A DNA stretch of 64,000 bases from Alphaproteobacteria bacterium (lineage in GTDB: Bacteria > Pseudomonadota > Alphaproteobacteria > Thalassobaculales > Thalassobaculaceae). The translations under genes and the position numbers were made by a program. Of the stretch, positions 38,933 through 47,714 are shown piece after piece. The notes beneath the pieces were generated by a model. It searched no databases, had not been told where the DNA came from, and saw nothing but the letters and a program-made list of their open reading frames with translations. Location: positions 62,001-126,000 of the forward strand of contig JANSYS010000004.1 of NCBI GenBank assembly GCA_024742275.1, read 5' to 3'. Every line of letters starts with the position of its first letter. The first letter of the stretch is position 1.

Positions 38933-41452
38933 TTAGACGACGAAGTTCAGCAGACCGTTGGTCTGGGGCAGGATCGAGCCGATCTGGCTTGCAAGCGCAC
39001 TATCCACGTTGAAGTTCTGGTTCAGGCTAAAGCCTTGGGATTCCAGGTCCTTCTGAATCAGATAGCGCTCGATGAACTTCTGCGCCTCGTCGGTGAACTC
39101 GATCGGCTTCAGGAACGCGCTGGCAGTGCCGCCGTCGCCTTCGATCGCGAACTTCTCCTCGTTGATGATCTCGCGCTGAATGCCGAGCGCGTAGGACTCC
39201 GCCTTGAGACGACCGAGGGTTCCCTGAGCGTAGAACAGAGCGTCGTTCAACGCGCTCACCCGTGCGGTGTCGTCTCCGGCGGTAATCGCCACGTAGTCGA
39301 ACCCGTCCAGAGCCGAGCGAAAATTCTGTTCGAACGATGTCTGCGCGTCGATGGTGATCGTGGATCCGATCGCGCCGAGCGCTACCTTGATGTCCTGGGC
39401 GAATTCGCCAAGCAGGTTGTTGCCGTCTGATTCCGCGCCGGCGATCAAATCATCCAGTTGGACCCGGAAATTGCGGACCTCCGTGTCCAACTTGCCGCGC
39501 GGATCCATAGACTCCAGCGCGTAGGAAATAACGGTCCGGTCGCGGGTCAACTGGTCCGTGACCGTCTTCAATGCCGGGCTGAGATCGTCGTCGAGCTGGG
39601 TGACCAGAGCCTCGCCCGCGGCGGCATCGGCAATCGACGCGGGCAGCAGGTCATAGATCGACGCGCCGAGATCGCCCCCCTCGGCACGGGCCTGCGTCGT
39701 GTCGAACACGGTGTAGTTGACCGTCCCGTCCGCAAGCAGGTTGTCGAGGGTGACCGATCCCGTCCCGTTTGTCGCCTCGCCGGGGGTGTTGATGAGCTGG
39801 TTCAACTCGCCGAGCCGGGCCGTGTAGTAGGCGTTGATTTCCGTGAGGTCGGCACCGTCCACCTGTGCGTCCTTCGCGAGCGTCCGGATGTCCGAGAGGA
39901 CGCGTTCGATCGTCGACGCCCGGTCGAGGCTGTCATCGATGGACAGCAGTCCAGTGGTCAGGGACTGGGTATCGAGAGCCTTCGCGAAGTCGACATTGTT
40001 CAGCGCGTTGGTAATGCTGACGACGTTGATGGAATTCTGGTTTTCCGATGTCTTGAAGGCCGCGTCGGCGGCATCGAAGCTGGTTTCGGCCGTGTCGACA
40101 TCGGCGGAGCGGCTGGCGAAAGTCGCGCCATCAATGGCGTCGCGGGCAGCCTGCAGGTCGGTCAGGAACCCGGCGCGATCGGTGGATCGCGTAATTGCCT
40201 TGGTCCCGTCGGTGGCGACTTCCGTGTTGATCTCGGCGGCGACGGCGTCGGTGCCGGTTGGCAGAGCACCGGCCGTACCGTTGCGGAGCAGGTTCTGGGT
40301 CTGTCCGGTTGCCGGGTCGAAGAAGGTGGCTGTGTTGATGAACCCGTCATCGCCCAGAATTCGGTCGGCATAGTCCACGTACTGGGCCTGAAGTTCGTCG
40401 AACTCCTCCTGATCCTCGGCATTGCGCAGGTTGAAGGCGATCTTGTCGAGCTCGTCCAGAACGATCCGGGTGTTCTGTGTGGCCTGGTTTGCGACCGCCA
40501 CCAAGCCGCGTTGGCGAAGCAGATCGGGAATCGCGCCTTCCTGCACGGCGATCTCGGCCGCGTTCACGCCCGCCGGATCGGTGATGTTCGGAAGGTCCTC
40601 ATAGTCCGTGCGGACGGACTCGAGGCTGGCGACGATGGATGACAGTGTACTGATGGCGGACGTGATCGCCTTCGAGCCGTCGGAGATTGCGCTAAGGTCG
40701 GCATTGAGCCGCTCGAGCCGACTGGTTTCACTGGCGGAGGTTCCGCTTAGCTTCATCTTGTCGAGATCGATACCGTTCTCGACCAGGGAGGCCTGTTTCT
40801 CAACCGACTGGTTGGCGATCTGAGGGGGCAGATTCAGCGCATCGGTGACGATGGCGCGCAGAGCGGCATCGCCGAGGATCTCGAAGGTGCTGCCCACCGA
40901 GTTGATGCGCCGCAGGAAGAACAGGGCGTCGCGGGCTGCGGAGTTCTGCGCGCCGAGGCTTCGCTCGAACTGAACCGTCAGGTATTTGTCGATGACCTCT
41001 GTCTGCTTGGTCGAGACCTTCAGGTTCTTGACCCCGAACTCGACCGTATCGAGAAACTTCGCCAACTCGCCGTAGCGGCTGTCAGCAAGCCGGTTGGCGA
41101 ATGAGTTGATGTCGTCCGGGTCACTCTCGATGACCTTGCGGATCTTGCCGGGATTGTTGATGTCGGCGTCGAGGCCGAAGGCGGTCAGCACAAACTGCAG
41201 GGTGTCGCGATCTTCCAAAAGATCGTCGACCGTATCCAGTTTGGATACGCCTTTCTTGAAGTCGTCGAGAGCGGTCTGAACGTCCGATCTGTCTAAGAAA
41301 GCCTGGCGTGCGGCGACCTGATCGCGCTCATAGCTGCGCCACGCGGCGATAGCCGATACTGTCGAGCCACCGCCGGACGCGGCGCCCAGAAGGCCGCCAT
41401 TGCCCCCGGATGCCCCTCCGAGGATGGCTGATGCGGCTGCAAAGTTCGTCAC
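38933..41452 (-). CDS. large cysteine-free DUF1217-like protein, possibly flagellum-linked
   Basis: An 839-residue, acidic, Ala/Asp/Ser-rich, mostly helical protein with no cysteine and one tryptophan. It has no signal peptide or membrane helix. The N-terminal third (SYERDQVAARQAFLDRSDVQ, then LLEDRDTLQFVLTAFGLDAD) matches the DUF1217 pattern, a family often coded near flagellar genes in alphaproteobacteria. The C-terminal region repeats similar helices. The start is a GTG at 41452 with an AGGAG site 9 bases before it; an upstream ATG at 41563 has none. Lack of cysteine fits proteins exported by the flagellar system, but this is inference. Confidence 0.75.
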   Translation of the reverse strand: MTNFAAASAILGGASGGNGGLLGAASGGGSTVSAIAAWRSYERDQVAARQAFLDRSDVQTALDDFKKGVSKLDTVDDLLEDRDTLQFVLTAFGLDADINNPGKIRKVIESDPDDINSFANRLADSRYGELAKFLDTVEFGVKNLKVSTKQTEVIDKYLTVQFERSLGAQNSAARDALFFLRRINSVGSTFEILGDAALRAIVTDALNLPPQIANQSVEKQASLVENGIDLDKMKLSGTSASETSRLERLNADLSAISDGSKAITSAISTLSSIVASLESVRTDYEDLPNITDPAGVNAAEIAVQEGAIPDLLRQRGLVAVANQATQNTRIVLDELDKIAFNLRNAEDQEEFDELQAQYVDYADRILGDDGFINTATFFDPATGQTQNLLRNGTAGALPTGTDAVAAEINTEVATDGTKAITRSTDRAGFLTDLQAARDAIDGATFASRSADVDTAETSFDAADAAFKTSENQNSINVVSITNALNNVDFAKALDTQSLTTGLLSIDDSLDRASTIERVLSDIRTLAKDAQVDGADLTEINAYYTARLGELNQLINTPGEATNGTGSVTLDNLLADGTVNYTVFDTTQARAEGGDLGASIYDLLPASIADAAAGEALVTQLDDDLSPALKTVTDQLTRDRTVISYALESMDPRGKLDTEVRNFRVQLDDLIAGAESDGNNLLGEFAQDIKVALGAIGSTITIDAQTSFEQNFRSALDGFDYVAITAGDDTARVSALNDALFYAQGTLGRLKAESYALGIQREIINEEKFAIEGDGGTASAFLKPIEFTDEAQKFIERYLIQKDLESQGFSLNQNFNVDSALASQIGSILPQTNGLLNFVV

Positions 41453-41519
41453 GGCGGAAAACTCCTGTTTTGCCGTAGATCCGAGTTTCCCCGAACCGAT
41501 CGTTTCTCGACCACCAGTT

Positions 41520-41548
41520 AGTATAGTCGGCTCGTTGCCGACTAGCAA
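41520..41548 (-). promoter_or_regulatory. promoter of the DUF1217-like gene with palindrome between the boxes
   Basis: Minus strand: TTGCTA (41543-41548), 17-base spacer, TATACT (41520-41525). The spacer holds a perfect 8-bp inverted repeat, TAGTCGGC-N5-GCCGACTA (41524-41544), that also touches both boxes. A bound repressor there would block RNA polymerase. It lies about 70 bases before the GTG start. Confidence 0.6.
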
Positions 41549-41606
41549 CGAACATCGCTGCATCGGCGATGGCGGTCTTCCTGTCCGGGTCCGCGTCTGG
41601 CAGTTC

Positions 41607-41636
41607 TTGCCGGGTGCTCGCCCGCGCTCCTATAGT
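41607..41636 (+). promoter_or_regulatory. candidate promoter of the gamma-glutamyltransferase-like gene
   Basis: TTGCCG (41607-41612), 18-base spacer, TATAGT (41631-41636), 43 bases before the ATG. The -10 box matches the consensus at five of six positions. Confidence 0.5.
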
Positions 41637-41678
41637 GTTCGCCAATCCCTTGCGAAAACCGTACCAAGAGCTTGCGCC

Positions 41679-43469
41679 ATGTTCACGACGCGCCCGGAAA
41701 TTCGTGGCACCTTCGGTGTCGTCGCCTCCACCCACTGGCTGGGGTCCGCTGCTGGCATGCGGGCTCTGGAGAGGGGCGGCAATGCGTTCGACGCGGCGGT
41801 GACCAGCGGTTTCACGCTCCAGGTCGTCGAACCGCACCTGAACGGTCCGGGCGGCGACCTGCCAGCGCTGTTCTACAGCCGTAAGACCGGCAAGCTTCAG
41901 GCGCTATGCGCGCAAGGGCCGAGTCCGGCGGCGATGACCATGGAGGCGATCCGTGCGCTCGATCTGGATCTGATCCCCGGCAGCGGCTTCCTACCCGCCG
42001 TGGTGCCGGGCGCCTTCGACGGCTGGCTGCGGCTGCTGCGCGATCACGGAACGATGTCGCTGGCGGAGGTCCTGGAGCCGGCGATCGACTACGCGGTGAA
42101 CGGTTATCCGGCGGTCGGTCGGATCGCGGCAACCATCAACACCGTCAAGGAACTTTTCGAGACCGAATGGCCGACATCGGCGGCGATCTATCTGAAGAAC
42201 GGGGAGCCCCCCGCGCCGGGTAGTCTGTTCGCCAATCCGAAGCTGGGCGAGACCTATGCCCGCATCGTCAAGGAGGCCGAAGCCGGCGGCGGTTCCCGGG
42301 AGGCGGTGATCGACCGGGCTCGCGACATCTGGTACCGCGGCTGGGTGGCCGAGGCGATCGACGCCTATTTTCACGCCGCGCCGATGATGGACGTCTCCGG
42401 CCGCCGCCATCTCGGGTTGCTGACAGCCGACGATCTCGCCGGTTGGGAGTCCCACTACGAGGAGCCGGCGACCTACGAGTGGGGCCGATACACCGTCGCC
42501 AAATGCGGCCCGTGGAGCCAAGGGCCGTCGATGCTGCAGCAACTCGCCCTGTTGGACGGCATGGGCGTCGGCGACATGGACCCGACCGGACCGGACTTCG
42601 TCCATACCGTCGTAGAGGCGATCAAGCTCGCCATGGCGGATCGGGAAGCGTTCTACGGCGACCCGGACTTCGGAGACGTGCCGATGCAGACGCTGCTTTC
42701 CCCTGAATACAATGCCGGTCGACGCGCGTTGATCGGCGAGACGGCGTCGATGGACCTGCGGCCCGGCACGATTGAGGGCTATCTCGGCTCGATCGACGCC
42801 GCACTGGGCGTCGACGTGGCCCTGGACCCGCGCGAAATGGAGCGCATGGGCATCGGCGAGCCGACCGTCTCGAAGAGCGGGGCGATGAAGGGCGACACGG
42901 TCCATATCGACGTGATCGACAAGGACGGCAACATGTTTTCCGCCACGCCGAGCGGCGGCTGGCTGCAGTCCTCGCCGATCATCCCGGAACTCGGCTTCTG
43001 CATGGGCAACCGGGCGCAGATGTTCTGGCTGGACGAGCGCTCGCCCTCGGCGCTCGGGCCGAAGCGCCGGCCGCGCACGACCCTGTCGCCCAGCTTCGCG
43101 CTGCGCGACGGCGAGCCGTACATGGCCTTCGGGACGCCGGGCGGCGACCAACAGGACCAGTGGCAGACCCTGATGTTCCTGCACCACGCCGAGCACGGCA
43201 TGAACCTGCAGGAGTCGATCGACTGTCCGGCATTCCACAGCGAGCACTTCCCGAGCTCGTTCTGGCCGCGCGGCCGCAAGCCTGGCAAGTTGGTGCTCGA
43301 GGGCCGCTTCCCCGAGGCGACGGTCAAGGAACTGCAGCGCCGGGGCCACGACGTCCAGGTCGGCGAGGACTGGTCCGAGGGCCGGCTCAGCGCCGCCGTG
43401 AAGGATGGCCGGATGCTGAAGGCCGGCGCCAATCCGCGCGGCATGCAGGGCTACGCCATCGGGCGATAG
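41679..43469 (+). CDS. gamma-glutamyltransferase family protein (cytoplasmic type)
   Basis: A 596-residue N-terminal nucleophile hydrolase of the gamma-glutamyltransferase family. The large-subunit half begins GVVASTHWLGSAAGMRALERG and has LNGPGGDLPALFYS. The catalytic Thr407 starts the small subunit after self-cleavage (KGD-TVHIDVIDKDGNMFSA). It lacks a signal peptide, unlike periplasmic GGT, so it likely acts in the cytoplasm on another amide. The frame is open upstream of 41679 without homology. Divergent from the DUF1217 gene. Confidence 0.88.
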   Translation: MFTTRPEIRGTFGVVASTHWLGSAAGMRALERGGNAFDAAVTSGFTLQVVEPHLNGPGGDLPALFYSRKTGKLQALCAQGPSPAAMTMEAIRALDLDLIPGSGFLPAVVPGAFDGWLRLLRDHGTMSLAEVLEPAIDYAVNGYPAVGRIAATINTVKELFETEWPTSAAIYLKNGEPPAPGSLFANPKLGETYARIVKEAEAGGGSREAVIDRARDIWYRGWVAEAIDAYFHAAPMMDVSGRRHLGLLTADDLAGWESHYEEPATYEWGRYTVAKCGPWSQGPSMLQQLALLDGMGVGDMDPTGPDFVHTVVEAIKLAMADREAFYGDPDFGDVPMQTLLSPEYNAGRRALIGETASMDLRPGTIEGYLGSIDAALGVDVALDPREMERMGIGEPTVSKSGAMKGDTVHIDVIDKDGNMFSATPSGGWLQSSPIIPELGFCMGNRAQMFWLDERSPSALGPKRRPRTTLSPSFALRDGEPYMAFGTPGGDQQDQWQTLMFLHHAEHGMNLQESIDCPAFHSEHFPSSFWPRGRKPGKLVLEGRFPEATVKELQRRGHDVQVGEDWSEGRLSAAVKDGRMLKAGANPRGMQGYAIGR

Positions 43470-43687
43470 GGGGCTGAGCGGCCGGGTCAGGTCGCCTGGG
43501 TCAGTCGGTCGGGTCCACTGGCTCGGATCTAGCCGCCCTGGCCCACTGCTTCGGAGCCTGTAGTTTGATCGCCATGGACGCCGCGCTCCGGTTCCGCAGC
43601 GTCGCGGCTACCGGAAGCGAGAAATCCTGGATCAGGGTCCATGAAGCCCCATGTCTGAGTCCTATGAACCGATTGTATCGGCCGGTT

Positions 43688-43704
43688 GCGCGGCTCGGCC
43701 GCGC
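43688..43704 (+). promoter_or_regulatory. leader hairpin before the intradiol dioxygenase
   Basis: GCGCGGC-TCG-GCCGCGC, a perfect 7-bp GC stem, ends 27 bases before the ATG. No T-tract follows. The rest of the ~260-base gap after the GGT-like gene shows no gene. Confidence 0.3.
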
Positions 43705-43730
43705 GAATGCTACGCGAACGGGAGAGGACA

Positions 43731-44459
43731 ATGGACCTGAATCGCCGCGCACTTCTGTCTTTCATGAGCGCCTTGCCCGTCTTCGGAGCGGCCAGCGCGG
43801 TTGCCGCCCAACGCACGCCCAGCGCCACGGAAGGCCCTTACTACCCGAGCGCAAAGATGCGTTTCTCCGATGCCGACAACAATCTCGTCCGCATAACCGG
43901 TGCCGTCCGCGCCGCCGGCGGTGAGGTGATCGTCCTGAAAGGACGCGTACTCGATAGTGCCGGGACGCCGTTGAACGGCGCGCGCGTAGAAATCTGGCAA
44001 TGCGACGTCAACGGCATATACCTGCATACGCGCGACCGGAGCCGCGGCGGCTATGACGATGCGTTCCAAGGGTTCGGCCACGTTGTGACCGGGCCGGACG
44101 GGGCCTATGCATTCCGCACCATCAAACCGACGGTCTACCCAGGCCGGACGCCGCATATTCATGTCAAAGCTTTTGCAGGCGGCCGCGAACTGACGACCCA
44201 GTTCTATCTGGCGGATCACCCTTTGAACGACCGCGACAGGATCTACCGGCGGCTTGGCGCGGCAGAGCGCGAGCTCGTCACCATGCGGTTCGTCGGAGGC
44301 CCCGACGGGCCGGAAGCGACGGTCGACATATTGCTGGAGGCGGGCAGACGATACCTCTGGACCGCTGCGGATTGGCGGCCGTCGCCTATGTCTTCATCGG
44401 CGTCTGCTAAGAAGCCTCTTGTCTGGCGCGAGGTGCAAAAACCGTCTACGTCCCCCTGA
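43731..44459 (+). CDS. exported intradiol ring-cleavage dioxygenase-like protein
   Basis: A 242-residue protein of the protocatechuate/catechol dioxygenase fold. An N-terminal export signal (NRRALLSFMSALPVFGAASA) is cut near AVAAQ. The iron site is suggested by a Tyr in WQCDVNGIYLHT, a Tyr in PTVYPGRTP and the His pair in PHIHVKAF. Exported intradiol dioxygenases are seen in bacteria, but their substrates are mostly unknown. The C-terminal 20 residues are rich in Ser and Pro. The ATG at 43731 follows GGGAGAGG. Confidence 0.85.
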   Translation: MDLNRRALLSFMSALPVFGAASAVAAQRTPSATEGPYYPSAKMRFSDADNNLVRITGAVRAAGGEVIVLKGRVLDSAGTPLNGARVEIWQCDVNGIYLHTRDRSRGGYDDAFQGFGHVVTGPDGAYAFRTIKPTVYPGRTPHIHVKAFAGGRELTTQFYLADHPLNDRDRIYRRLGAAERELVTMRFVGGPDGPEATVDILLEAGRRYLWTAADWRPSPMSSSASAKKPLVWREVQKPSTSP

Positions 44460-44493
44460 CATGCCCTGCCTTTAACGACTAATATGAACAACC

Positions 44494-44910
44494 ATGCGTC
44501 GACCGCACGGTGAGAGCGTGAAGTATACTATCGAATTCGACCCCGAGACTGGGACGATCGTCGTGACTCTGCGTGGCAAGTTCGATCTCGAACTCAGTCA
44601 GCGCGCGATGAGAGAAGTGAATGAGATTCGGTCATCGGTCGCGCTGGCGCATTCGGTCTGGGACGTGAGAGAATTGGTCTTCTCGACATTCGATGTCGAG
44701 AACGTGAAACGTATCGGTCACACCCGCGCCTCAATGCCAGAGCGCCGCCCCAACGAGCGCATGGCGACCGTCCTTTCGGATCCGGCGGATCGTTCGATCA
44801 TCAATCTGCTTCTTGCCTATTCCCAGGTGCCGGCGTCGAACTGGCGCTTTTTCGATACGCTGGAAGCGGCGATTGACTGGTGTACGGCAGAGCCGGACAA
44901 GGGTGGCTGA
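44494..44910 (+). CDS. small STAS/SpoIIAA-like protein
   Basis: A 138-residue protein. Pieces such as YTIEFDPETGTIVVTLRGKF, VWDVRELVFSTFDVENVKRI and the closing FFDTLEAAIDWC resemble stand-alone SpoIIAA/STAS-like domains. The match is by eye and moderate. A GTG at 44518 behind GGTGAG is an alternative start with a better ribosome site. It faces the 83-residue gene across 16 bases. Function unknown. Confidence 0.6.
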   Translation: MRRPHGESVKYTIEFDPETGTIVVTLRGKFDLELSQRAMREVNEIRSSVALAHSVWDVRELVFSTFDVENVKRIGHTRASMPERRPNERMATVLSDPADRSIINLLLAYSQVPASNWRFFDTLEAAIDWCTAEPDKGG

Positions 44911-44926
44911 CCCGGCCGCAGGGCCG

Positions 44927-45178
44927 CTAGTCAGGCATGCCGATAGTCGCGAGGGCATTGGTCAGGTATTCGCGGAGATAGAACGCTGTTTCCGGCGTCA
45001 GTTCGACCAGGGCCACACGGCCATCGTCCCGCTTGATCTTGAGCAGCAGGTTCTCGTCGGCGAGTTCGATAATGAACGATTCGGCCTTGGCGGCGGCACC
45101 TGGAGCGCGTTCCTCTGCGCTCACGCTCGGTTGCGCGCGGGCGAATTTCATCCAGTCGCTTTCTGCGGGCTTGGCCAT
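44927..45178 (-). CDS. small protein of unknown function
   Basis: An 83-residue soluble protein. The N terminus is flexible; the C-terminal half (FIIELADENLLLKIKRDDG, then VELTPETAFYLREYLTNAL) is predicted to form strands and a helix. I do not recognise the family. A TATAAT -10 box lies about 45 bases upstream. It is divergent from the FliL-like gene, which may hint at a joint role. Confidence 0.6.
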   Translation of the reverse strand: MAKPAESDWMKFARAQPSVSAEERAPGAAAKAESFIIELADENLLLKIKRDDGRVALVELTPETAFYLREYLTNALATIGMPD

Positions 45179-45222
45179 GGCAAATCCGGACGATCGATCC
45201 TCGTGTACGGTCGCGATCCATG

Positions 45223-45228
45223 ATTATA
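45223..45228 (-). promoter_or_regulatory. -10 box of the 83-residue protein gene
   Basis: Minus strand reads a perfect TATAAT here, about 45 bases before the start codon at 45178. The -35 region (GCGTCA at 17-base spacing) is weak. Confidence 0.4.
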
Positions 45229-45293
45229 TAGGATTTGAAAGTGTTTGACGCGCATTTCCTGCGGAACCGGACGAGGCTGAGACCGAAGTCGTC

Positions 45294-45785
45294 ATGAAGA
45301 AATTGCTGCTCTTCGTTCTGCTTCCGCTGCTTCTGCTCATCGGCGCGGGCGCTGGCGCCTTTCTGGCCGGCCTGATCCCCGGGTTCGGCGGCCCCGAGCC
45401 GGAGATGACGGCCGAGCAGAAGGCGGAGATGGAGCGGATCGCCAACACCGCGCCCTCGCCCGCCAAGCCGAGCCCCGCCGGTGCCGTGTTTCATACGCTG
45501 GACGAGTTCGTCGTGAACTTGCAGTCGAACCGCGGCTATCCTGTCTTCCTGGTGCTCAGTCTGACGGTGGAACTTTCGAACGAGGGCGCGGTTCCGGTCA
45601 TCACCGCCCAGGAGCCGCGGATCCGCGATGGCATGATCGTCTATCTTTCCAGCCTTACGCCGCAGCAGCTCAATGGCTACGACGGCATCCAGAAGGTGCG
45701 CAACAATGCGTGGCGGTTGTTGCGCGAGTTGATCGATCCGGATTTGATCGTGAACGTCCAGATCGCCAAGCTCACCGTCAAATAA
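45294..45785 (+). CDS. fliL: FliL-like flagellar basal-body-associated protein
   Basis: A 163-residue protein with one N-terminal membrane helix (LLLFVLLPLLLLIGAGAGAF) and a periplasmic domain. That domain has the FliL pattern: FHTLDEFVVNLQS, FLVLSLTVEL, EPRIRDGMIVYLSSLT and the closing VNVQIAKLTVK. FliL sits at the stator ring of the motor. No fliM, fliN or mot gene is next to it, so it is a lone copy or a paralogue. The helix is unusually leucine-rich. Confidence 0.82.
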   Translation: MKKLLLFVLLPLLLLIGAGAGAFLAGLIPGFGGPEPEMTAEQKAEMERIANTAPSPAKPSPAGAVFHTLDEFVVNLQSNRGYPVFLVLSLTVELSNEGAVPVITAQEPRIRDGMIVYLSSLTPQQLNGYDGIQKVRNNAWRLLRELIDPDLIVNVQIAKLTVK

Positions 45786-45837
45786 CTTGCGCCCAGAAGT
45801 ACCTGTCCACGAGTCGAACCGTTCCAGGGAGAATCCG

Positions 45838-46827
45838 ATGTCTCGCATGCTGGCCGTCGCCCGCGAAAGTTGGCCGATCCGCGGAGTGTTCCGCATCTCA
45901 CGCGGCGCCCGCACGCAGGCAGAAGTGGTGATGGTCAGCATCGACGATGGCGCATCTATTGGCCGCGGCGAGTGCGTGCCGTACGCCCGATATGGCGAGA
46001 CCGTGGACAGTGTGATTGCGCAGATCGAGGGCGTTGCGGAGGCCGTCGCCGGGGGGATCGATCGCGAAGGGCTTCTCGGCATTTTACCGGCGGGTGCCGC
46101 GCGCAATGCCGTCGATTGCGCGCTCTGGGACCTGGAGGCGAAGAGCCGAGGGCTGCCGGCTTGGCGGATTGCCGGATTGAGCGCGGCGCCGTCGCCGGTC
46201 ACCACCGTCTATACCCTTTCGGTCGATAGCCCGGAGGCGATGGGCGAAGCGGCGCGCGACAACGCTAACCGACCGTGCCTGAAGCTGAAGATGACCGGCG
46301 ACGGGGAGGACCTGGCCCGCGTCTCCTGTATCCGGGACAACGCCCCGGGAGTCGATCTGGTCGTTGACGCCAACGAGGCCTGGGACATCGCCTCCTATCT
46401 GGAGATCGCGCCCAAACTGGCTGAACTCGGCGTGTCGATGATCGAGCAGCCGTTGCCGGCCGGCGACGATGCCGCCCTGATCGGAGCGCCCCGTCCGACG
46501 GCGGTCTGTGCGGACGAGAGTTGCCACGACACCTCGACCCTCGAGGCACTGGAGGGAAAGTACGACATGATCAACATCAAGCTCGACAAGACCGGCGGTC
46601 TGACCGAGGCGTTGCGTCTCAAGGCCGAGGCGGAGAAGCGGGGGTTCCGCGTCATGGTCGGGTGCATGATCGGCACGTCGCTCGCCATGGCGCCGGGCAT
46701 GATCGTTTCCCAGGGCGCCGAGGTGGTGGACTTGGACGCGCCATTGCTCCTGGCCAAGGACCGGGAGCCCGGCCTGATCTACGACGGCAGCACGGTGATG
46801 CCCCCGGAGCCGGGTCTCTGGGGCTGA
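45838..46827 (+). CDS. dgcA: enolase-superfamily dipeptide epimerase / N-acetyl-glutamate racemase-like
   Basis: A 329-residue muconate-lactonizing-type enzyme. An N-terminal capping domain (RISRGARTQAEVVMVSID, GRGECVPYARYGE) is followed by the barrel. Catalytic pieces are LKLKMTG (Lys-x-Lys), VDANEAWD, MIEQPLP, CADES and INIKLDKTGGL. The pattern fits L-Ala-D/L-Glu epimerase or DgcA N-acetyl-D-glutamate racemase; which one is not certain. The ATG at 45838 follows AGGGAGA. It may be co-transcribed with the methyltransferase 17 bases later. Confidence 0.85.
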   Translation: MSRMLAVARESWPIRGVFRISRGARTQAEVVMVSIDDGASIGRGECVPYARYGETVDSVIAQIEGVAEAVAGGIDREGLLGILPAGAARNAVDCALWDLEAKSRGLPAWRIAGLSAAPSPVTTVYTLSVDSPEAMGEAARDNANRPCLKLKMTGDGEDLARVSCIRDNAPGVDLVVDANEAWDIASYLEIAPKLAELGVSMIEQPLPAGDDAALIGAPRPTAVCADESCHDTSTLEALEGKYDMINIKLDKTGGLTEALRLKAEAEKRGFRVMVGCMIGTSLAMAPGMIVSQGAEVVDLDAPLLLAKDREPGLIYDGSTVMPPEPGLWG

Positions 46828-46844
46828 AGGCGAGGGGGATTGGC

Positions 46845-47678
46845 ATGGGCATGAAGGCCGTCGCTGATCACTACGAGCGCAGCGGACTGTTCGAGCTTTT
46901 GCAAAGGCGGCTGACCGAGCACGGAATCTCGTCGCCGAGTCGCGCCGATTTCTCGGCCCTCGACCAGATGCACATGCGCGGCCAAACCGGAACCGAGGAC
47001 GTCATTGCGGCGACCGGGATGTCGGCTGGAATGAAGGTCGCGGATCTTGGCGCCGGCCTCGGCGGATCGGCCCGGATCTTCGCTGACCTTGTCGATGCCG
47101 AGGTGACGGCGGTGGACCTGACGCCGAGCTTCTGCGCGACGGCGGAAGCGATCAACGCGGCGGTCGGTCTCGCGGACCGGATCCGCGTGCTGGAGGGCGA
47201 CGCGACCGCCACGGGGCTTGACGCAGGGATGTTCGACATCGTCACCACCCTGCATGCCTGTATGAACATACCGGACAAGGAGGGCGTGTATCGCGAAGCG
47301 TTCCGCCTCTTGAAGCCGGGCGGTCGTTTCTGCTTCTACGACGTGGTGCTGGGACCCGGCGGAGCGCCCCGATATCCGACCCCTTGGGCGGAAAGGCCCG
47401 AACTCAGCCACCTCATTCCCGCCGATGAAATGCGGGCCTTGTGCGAGAAGGCGGGGCTCCGAACCATGGAGGTGCGGGATCTGACCGAGGAAGCAAAGGC
47501 GGGCTCTCGCGCCCGACGTGAAGAGGCTCGGCGGCGGGCGGAGACCGGGGCTGCAGCGCCGCTTCAGGCGGGCGATATACTGATGGGCGAAACCGCCGGC
47601 GAGAAGATGCGGAACATGGCCCACAATTTCGACGCCGATCATGTCGGCGTCGTTCTCGGCGTGTTCGAGAAACCCTGA
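46845..47678 (+). CDS. class I SAM-dependent methyltransferase
   Basis: A 277-residue methyltransferase. Motif I is VADLGAGLGGSARIFADL, followed by the acidic VTAVDLTPSF, motif II/III FDIVTTLHACMNIPDK and LLKPGGRFCFYDVVLGPGG. It resembles small-molecule methyltransferases of the UbiE/tocopherol type. The substrate is unknown. ATG at 46845 after GAGGGGG; an in-frame ATG two codons later is also possible. A strong hairpin follows its stop. Confidence 0.85.
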   Translation: MGMKAVADHYERSGLFELLQRRLTEHGISSPSRADFSALDQMHMRGQTGTEDVIAATGMSAGMKVADLGAGLGGSARIFADLVDAEVTAVDLTPSFCATAEAINAAVGLADRIRVLEGDATATGLDAGMFDIVTTLHACMNIPDKEGVYREAFRLLKPGGRFCFYDVVLGPGGAPRYPTPWAERPELSHLIPADEMRALCEKAGLRTMEVRDLTEEAKAGSRARREEARRRAETGAAAPLQAGDILMGETAGEKMRNMAHNFDADHVGVVLGVFEKP

Positions 47679-47682
47679 AAAA

Positions 47683-47714
47683 AAAGAGCCGCGGCAGGGG
47701 GACCGCGGCTCTTT
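47683..47714. terminator. bidirectional intrinsic terminator
   Basis: A perfect 12-bp stem (AAAGAGCCGCGG ... CCGCGGCTCTTT) with an 8-base loop starts 5 bases after the methyltransferase stop. A run of nine A on its left becomes a long T-tract on the minus strand, so it also ends the convergent GNAT gene. It is the clearest terminator in the window. Confidence 0.92.

Noticed and set aside
43470..43730. A minus-strand 83-codon frame in the gap before the dioxygenase
   Set aside because: No ribosome site, no family match, and composition like shadow frames. I see no gene in this gap.
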